A stretch of 64,000 nt of DNA, from contig JADNYJ010000022.1 in assembly GCA_015501075.1 (NCBI GenBank), forward strand, positions 295,659 through 359,658, given 5' to 3'. The stretch comes from Gymnopilus junonius (lineage: Eukaryota; Basidiomycota; Agaricomycetes; Agaricales; Galerinaceae). Below, in pieces: positions 58,764-64,000 of this stretch. Within the stretch, counting starts at the first letter, position 1, and each line of letters begins with the position of its first letter. A program made the position numbers and the translations under genes. The notes below the pieces were generated by a model. The model saw only the letters and a list, made by a program, of their open reading frames with translations, was not told the origin of the DNA and searched no databases.

Positions 58764-60925
58764 ATGCCCACAATTACTAGAAAAGCTGCTGCTGCTGAAT
58801 CTGCCGGTGTAAATGCTCCGGAGAATGAAACAACCGTGCCTGCAAAACGGAAAGCTGCCAGCTCAGGAAACGCCAAGCGTACTGCTGGTAAAGGTGGCTT
58901 TTTTTGTTTCATCTAGCAGTAGACTACTGATAATCTGAGTGACTACCCTTCTAGCAAGCAAGCCCACGTCCGCAAGTCAGACCGCAGCCCCGAAGTCAAA
59001 GAAGAAAGAGAAAGGAGGCTCTGTGACTCTGTTGGGGGAGGATTATCAGGCATTTTTGAAGTTCCAACAGGGCCAGGACCAGAGTAATAGTCCTGCTCAG
59101 CAGAAGATTGCAGAAAAAAGAGAAAGGCTCAGGAAAACCTTGGTATGCTTTTATCTCGAAATTATATTCTAATGACACATTTTTCCCTTCTATATAGCTA
59201 TTCAAGAACATAACAGGGCTATGAGAGACAAAGAAGACCACTCTGACGACGACACCGAGGACAACGCTCCGCCTGCTAAGAAGTCTAAGCCATCACACAC
59301 CATCTTGAGTGATGACGAGGCAGAGCTTTCCAAAGAACTGGGCAGTACCACGACAGTACCTGGTCTTCCAGATTTTACTAATGTGACCGAAGAGGATGTA
59401 GAAGATGAGGATGAACCACAGGGAGGCATTCAGAATGGTGAAGACAATACCGACGACGAGGAAGAAGTTGAAGTCGAGGAGCAAGATGGTCAAGGATCTC
59501 CCGCTGAATCTCAGGCTAGTGCGGCTGGAGATGCCCTGGCAGATAATGGGGTATTGTATCTATATTATTGCAACTCACAATCAACTGACGCCCTTTGTCT
59601 TTAGATGGAAATCTCAACACCAGCGTTGGAAAAGGCGTATCAAAAGCCAAGTTCCAAGAATTCAAGTGCGCCGAAGCTTGAACATGCCTCAGTATCCCCG
59701 TCATTGTCTTCTACCAAGACCGAAGTGTCGTCCGCATCCACCGCAAAGAAGGCAGTTCCTCCAAAGAGTTCTGGAGGTACCAAAGTTGTACGTGAACAGT
59801 TCTCGAGCCCTGAAGTCCTTGCCCTTGCAGATGTGGCCAAAAGTCATCTCCGTACACAGATATGCTTTGGAAACTGGAAGCTCGACTCTGATCCTGAGAA
59901 GCCTGACTGGATCTGGACCATAATTGCTGAGACACCTTCTGCTCTTGGTGTCAGCTCACGCCCTAGGGCCACAGAGGGACTGAAGCAACTTCTCAATGAC
60001 AATGCAGAGAAAGAGAAAGTCATGACTTATGTACGTGTTGTGTGCTCTATCTGGTCATCTCATTTAGTTGTCATCTTTAGGTTGGTTACGGGAAGACCGT
60101 TCTCTTCAACACAATTGTCACTAAAGCCCGTAGCAAGGTTGCAGGGTATCTGAGCCTTCATGGATCTGTGCAAGATGTAACGGACAAAGTTACTTGGTTA
60201 CTACAAGCATCGAACTTTCTGTACGGAGACCTAAATGTCAAGGTATGTTTTTGTTCAAGCCTCTCTTTCATTGCTAATGCCTTGACCCAGGAGAGGACAT
60301 TCAACAGTAGTAAGCCCTTTGGAAACCCATTCATCAAGGACCTTATCCAGACCGTCTGGTTCAACACTTCCAAGAACGGTTCCAAGGCAGAAGCAATGAC
60401 CACCAAGAAGATGATTCAAAACAAAGAAGTTCCATTGACAATTATTCTTCTGGTAGTCACTGCGGTAGTATCAATTTTTTTTCTGTGAGCCTTGTTCTTA
60501 TCTATTCATTAGATTGAACACAGCATAGGGGAGTATCGTCCAGGAACTCTATCTATTACCCAATTCCGTGAAAATTCTGTACGGAATAGGTGCAAGGTCC
60601 TGCTCTTATGAAGATGATTCACAGCTAATGGATTGCTTTAGATTTATGCACCATTCGAGTACGTGGAGGGGCCTGGTTCAGAAGTCGAAGAAATGGTCTG
60701 ATGCATACCCAGCGGCAGTGTATAAGTCAATTATGTGAGAAATTGAGTTCAGTCGGTTCATTTTTTATTTCTAACTTTTATCTTTCCTTTCAACGCAGTC
60801 TCACTTGCGGTGACTTGAGCTATCTGCTGATGGAAGAAGAGGAAGTGAATGAAGAAGAGATCAAGGATGTCAAACCAGAGGACCTCGACAGTATTGCCGA
60901 CAATGGGATGGCTGAGGTGTTCTAG
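58764..60925 (+). CDS. DUF6532-containing protein
   Basis: Nuclear-looking protein of unknown function common in agaricomycetes. The start at 58764 gives MPTITRKAAAAESAGVNAPE, with a basic, low-complexity N-part (KRKAASSGNAKRTAGK, KSKKKEKGGS), a coiled region EDYQAFLKFQQGQDQ...KRERLRKTLAIQEHNRAM, a long acidic region, then the DUF6532 domain: VAKSHLRTQICFGNWKLDSD, MTYVGYGKTVLFNTIVTKAR, VTWLLQASNFLYGDLNVK, FGNPFIKDLIQTVWFNTSKN, PLTIILLVVTAIEHSIGEYR, with an acidic tail ending SIADNGMAEVF. Seven or eight GT-AG introns of normal size. Intron 2 joins in frame only if one more G is present at 59141-59143. It follows the Tet-like gene by 215 bp on the same strand. DUF6532 genes lie often in transposon-rich islands. 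Confidence 0.75.
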
Positions 60926-61380
60926 CAACGTCATTGATGCTTCATTTCTGGTCACATATTAGATGGGTACTACTTTACTATCTCTTTCCTGTCTTCTATT
61001 GCCTCATGTGCTCCTTGTTCCCTGGGCCTCACTACTTTAAAGAGCACACTACATACATTCTTTCCTAATTGCAATAAAAATATATTCCATTTGCCTCCCA
61101 CATGTTGTCCTAGAGAGTGTCAGAGCCTGTCAGAGCAACGGAGAACAAAAAATTCCCAATCTGTCAAAGAGTCTTGAGGGATCTCCAGACTGTTAGAGGG
61201 CTTGCAGAAGCATCTTAGAGCACCTCAGAGAAATTGGCCTCAGGACCCACGGTCAAGACTTTGCTCTGTGGCTGTCTGGCACCCTTTGGAGCTCTAGCTG
61301 CTCTGAGGCTCTCTTGCTTTCTCTGTTGTTCTTCTCACAACTCTTGTCTATTCTGAGAGACAAGACCCTTTTTCCTGATG

Positions 61381-61459
61381 TAGTGCTCATTTCAAATTTT
61401 AATAGTGCTCGTTTCAATTTTCATAGTGCTCATCTCAATTTTAATAGAGCTCGTTTGCG
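61381..61459 (+). repeat. Tandem repeat, 21-22 bp x 3.5
   Basis: Units tagtgctcatttcaaatttt (61381), tagtgctcgtttcaatttt (61403), tagtgctcatctcaatttt (61424) and a partial tagagctcgttt (61445). The preceding 61110-61220 has diffuse tcagag/agagcc repeats of the same character. Confidence 0.8.
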
Positions 61460-61689
61460 AAGAAACTTAAAATCCAGAGCACAAAATCTAAGACGGAGCT
61501 CTTATCTAAAATTCTCAGTATATAGCTCGAATTACCCAAAATCAGAGAAAAAGGGCTCGTTTTCACGTGCACGCAGTGCTCCGGATTTTTTGTACAATAA
61601 GACCGCCATAGAGGTGGCTTGTCAGATGATGAAACATAACATTTTAGTATATAAAAAAACAACTATGGTACATGTTTCTAGAGCAGTGT

Positions 61690-62124
61690 AGGTAGGTAAA
61701 GGTATATGCAGTGAGATGTAGGCTATGTAAAGCAAGTAAAAACTATGTACAAATGAAGAATGGCGCAAATAGGGTCAAGGTCGAGGATGAGCATAAACTT
61801 GCATTAATGCATACTAGGATCGAGATGATTGGTGCAAATCTAGTGGTGATCTATGCAAGGTTTACTCGGTGTCATTTTCTTGATTGGTGAGCTTGGCTAT
61901 GCTCATGACTCTATCTGTAAGACGACGCGAGGTCGTTGGCACTGAAGACTGATCCAACTGAGAGAATAGGAATGAGGTATCTATTGGATATAGTAGACAC
62001 GTCTAAGAGATATCAAGATGATGGTGGTAACCAGAAGAAAGGGAATGTTACTGTTACTAGTGTCTGTTGTGACAAGTTATGTGAGTACGAAGTGTGAGCA
62101 TGCTTACACCCTCCCCCGCTATCG
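61690..62124 (-). repeat. 3' LTR start and polypurine tract of gypsy element 2
   Basis: On the minus strand the purine run GATAGCGGGGGAGGG (62109-62124) is followed at 62108 by TGTAAGCATGCTCAC, the classic 3' LTR junction. The far edge near 61690 is a guess. The pol end lies just upstream (62258 on). Confidence 0.6.
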
Positions 62125-62257
62125 AAAAAAAACTGTGCCTAGGAGAAACAAGATATATAAAAGCAATTAAACCGGGGGGGGGGCAAAATGGTGCACAGCG
62201 TGGGTGCATTAAAAAACCCAATGGGAAAAAGCTACCGGCTGGCAGGGAGAAACTACA

Positions 62258-63133
62258 CTAAACAGCATCAGAAGTAGAATTCATCCTCGCCAGCCAGATC
62301 TCTAGGGTTTTGCAGTCTTCGAGTTCCAAACAAGGTAACCAAGTATCACCTTCTGGGCCTTCGCTGCACCAACGGACCAGGTATTTGGTTTTGCGAGTTC
62401 TCCAATTCATTTGTTCATCTATGATTTTGTCAATAAAGTACTCTTCCTCACCATTAATGACCACAGGTGCTGGTGGGTTGAGAGCATGAGAGGGAAATAA
62501 CTCATCATTGTTCTCCTTGAAGGGAAGGACTTCTGAAGTATGGAAAACAGGGAAGATATTAGTCAAGTTAGGCAAATCCAGAGTGACAGTCGAGTGTCAT
62601 TCATTCACAGCAATGATACAGTGAGGCCCATCATAACGAGGAATAAACTTCGCCACACACATCATGTCGTGAGCCTTGTATTGACGCTGGCGATTTTCCG
62701 TGGACAGAACCACACGATCCCCAATCGTGAAAGGGAAATCTAAGTGCCATTTTGTGTTAGCATGATATGCTTGGGTCACTTTAGCACTTATCAAGTTATC
62801 TTGAGCCTCTAGAACCAGAGGTTGCATTCACTCAATAATACTCCCAGCAGCTAGGACGTCTGGGGTCTGGTCCCGGGTCTGCATAAAGGGGGGTAAAATA
62901 CGAGGGGAGCACCCAAAGTGAAGTTGGAAAGGAGAGAAGCCCGTTGATCAATTCTTTGTGTTCATTATATTGAATCGAATTTTTGGGATTGATCGGACCC
63001 ATCCACGTTGATCACGCTCAACAGCAAAGCGAATGCATTGGATAACTGTTTTGTTAGTCCTTTCACTGGATCCATCACTTTCCGGATGGTAGCTTGTTGA
63101 CATTTTCAACTTAATGCCTGTTTAGTTTGTGCA
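62258..63133 (-). pseudogene. Ty3/gypsy integrase C-terminus with chromodomain, broken
   Basis: Minus strand, from the insertion point of LTR A. TGIKLKMSTSYHPESDGSSE carries the last catalytic Glu of the integrase core, RTNKTVIQCIRFAVERDQRG follows, then a stop, the GPY/F-type module (MQPLVLEAQDNLISAKVTQA, FTIGDRVVLSTENRQRQYKA, AKFIPRYDGPHCI), a stop, and the tail LPNLTNIFPVFHTSEVLPF with the chromodomain YLVRWCSEGPEGDTWLP, LEDCKTLEIWLARM ending at 62258. At least three stops and a one-base insertion at the right edge make it dead. The 5' part of pol is lost beyond the inserted element. Confidence 0.85.
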
Positions 63134-63623
63134 TGTTATATATGCGCCTCCGACCAACTCCGATCTCCGACTATACGAACTCCGACCTCATGATCCCCTC
63201 GAAGTACTACAAGTCCCGGAACACGTAGACACTTAGATTACATGTAGCTAGTCAACTCCGAGTAGAGCAGAGTAACTTACACGTCTGCCTGCTCACTAGT
63301 ACACGTACGGTCTCCGCTTAGTTTCCTCCGTAGTATAAAAACCTTAGAACTATTATTAGGTACCTTAGTTCATATATTGTTCATTAATCAATCCACGCTC
63401 TCTACTCCGCTCTCTCGTTCCGATCTGACTCCGAAATTCGAGACAACGTCCAGACAACGGAGCGCAACACACACGTTGAAGCTGAAGTCTCAATCCTACG
63501 TCTACATACGTTACACTAAGACCAACTCCGACACCGATGTACTCCGACGTAGCTCCAATGTGGATCTCCTCTGCCTACTCCGCTCTTCCTTTCGTCTAGA
63601 ACTTAACAGTATATACGAACTCA
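63134..63623 (+). repeat. Ty3/gypsy LTR, copy A (5' LTR of an element leaving the window)
   Basis: Starts TGTTATATATGCGCC, ends ...CGAACTCA, 490 bp, TG...CA ends. TATAAAA at about 63337 is a possible promoter. A primer-binding-like TGGACTCCCGACT (63633-63645) follows 9 bp inside. CpG-rich, unlike copy B. It is inserted in the integrase of gypsy element 2. Confidence 0.9.
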
Positions 63624-63645
63624 TACCGCTTCTGGACTCCCGACT

Positions 63646-64000
63646 ATGCCCACCACAACATCCCGTACTACTGCCAACTCCCATGCAGCTGGACAAAATG
63701 AATCCCGCACTATCGTGATTCAGAATGTCAGAGACTACCCTGACCATCCAAACACACAACCTCCATCCCGCCTCAGCACTCTAACTCCTTTACCCTCAGT
63801 ACCCTCATCAACGAGACAAACCAGTCCCAACCCATTGCCACCTCCTGGTTCCCCTGGTGGTGAACCCGACCCCGACGATGATGGACAATTTTGACCCCCA
63901 CCACTCCAATCACTCCGATCATTCCGATCACAACTCCGACCACGACCCCACTCCGAATCTCGCTGAAGCCATGATGCTCATGACCAAAGAGCTCAGGCGT
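63646..64000 (+). CDS. Ty3/gypsy Gag, N-terminal part (partial)
   Basis: ATG at 63646 directly abuts the primer-binding site. MPTTTSRTTANSHAAGQNES is followed by a Pro/Thr/Ser-rich part (TQPPSRLSTLTPLPS) and a His/Asp/Ser-rich acidic part ending LAEAMMLMTKELRR at the window edge. The frame changes near 63886 (GEPDPDDDG to NFDPHH); copy B has a longer GAT run there, so a few bases of the triplet run are lost here. The element continues outside; capsid and pol are not visible. Confidence 0.7.

Noticed and set aside
62170..62181. Run of G as a structural or G-quadruplex element
   Set aside because: A single mononucleotide run next to an LTR end; no spaced G-tracts.

Overview
The window is nuclear DNA of a basidiomycete fungus, almost certainly an agaricomycete (mushroom-forming). 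Genes are dense and intron-rich, with introns of about 45-65 bp and mostly GT-AG ends. The accessory part carries agaricomycete hallmarks: a Plavaka transposase, Ty3/gypsy chromoviruses, a Tet-like dioxygenase and a DUF6532 protein. Exon ends below were worked out by eye from splice sites and protein continuity.

Region 1 (1-36.6 kb) is a conserved housekeeping block of thirteen genes: an EamA-type transporter (5' end outside the window), PPZ-type phosphatase, ribosomal protein uS17/RPS11, DNA ligase I (CDC9), mitochondrial pyruvate carrier MPC1, a basidiomycete protein of unknown function, IPP isomerase (IDI1), meiotic kleisin REC8, a GRAM-domain protein, INCENP, DCP2, PRPP synthetase, an Ime2/Crk1-like kinase, complex I subunit NDUFS6 and a NIPA-like transporter (fifteen entries including the transporters at each end). 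Several act in chromosome biology (CDC9, REC8, INCENP, Crk1-like kinase), but nothing suggests an operon or cluster.

Region 2 (36.6-54.4 kb) is a transposon graveyard: a hAT relic, a Ty3/gypsy LTR plus gag relic, a gypsy element whose Gag is joined directly to a chromodomain, a nearly complete Plavaka transposase, a chimeric pseudogene with Spt6 and HAM1-like pieces, and a composite minisatellite. Region 3 (54.4-60.9 kb) holds a Tet/JBP-like 2OG-Fe(II) dioxygenase gene and a DUF6532 gene side by side. Region 4 (61-64 kb) is a gypsy 3' end cut by a second, younger gypsy element that runs off the window. That LTR has an inverted older copy at 39.4-39.8 kb, which differs mainly by CpG to TpG/CpA changes.

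Two results stand out. The PRPP synthetase gene is best explained by a one-nucleotide exon. In addition, many reading frames, including essential genes, are broken by what look like single missing bases in short homopolymers, which points to assembly error more than to pseudogenes.
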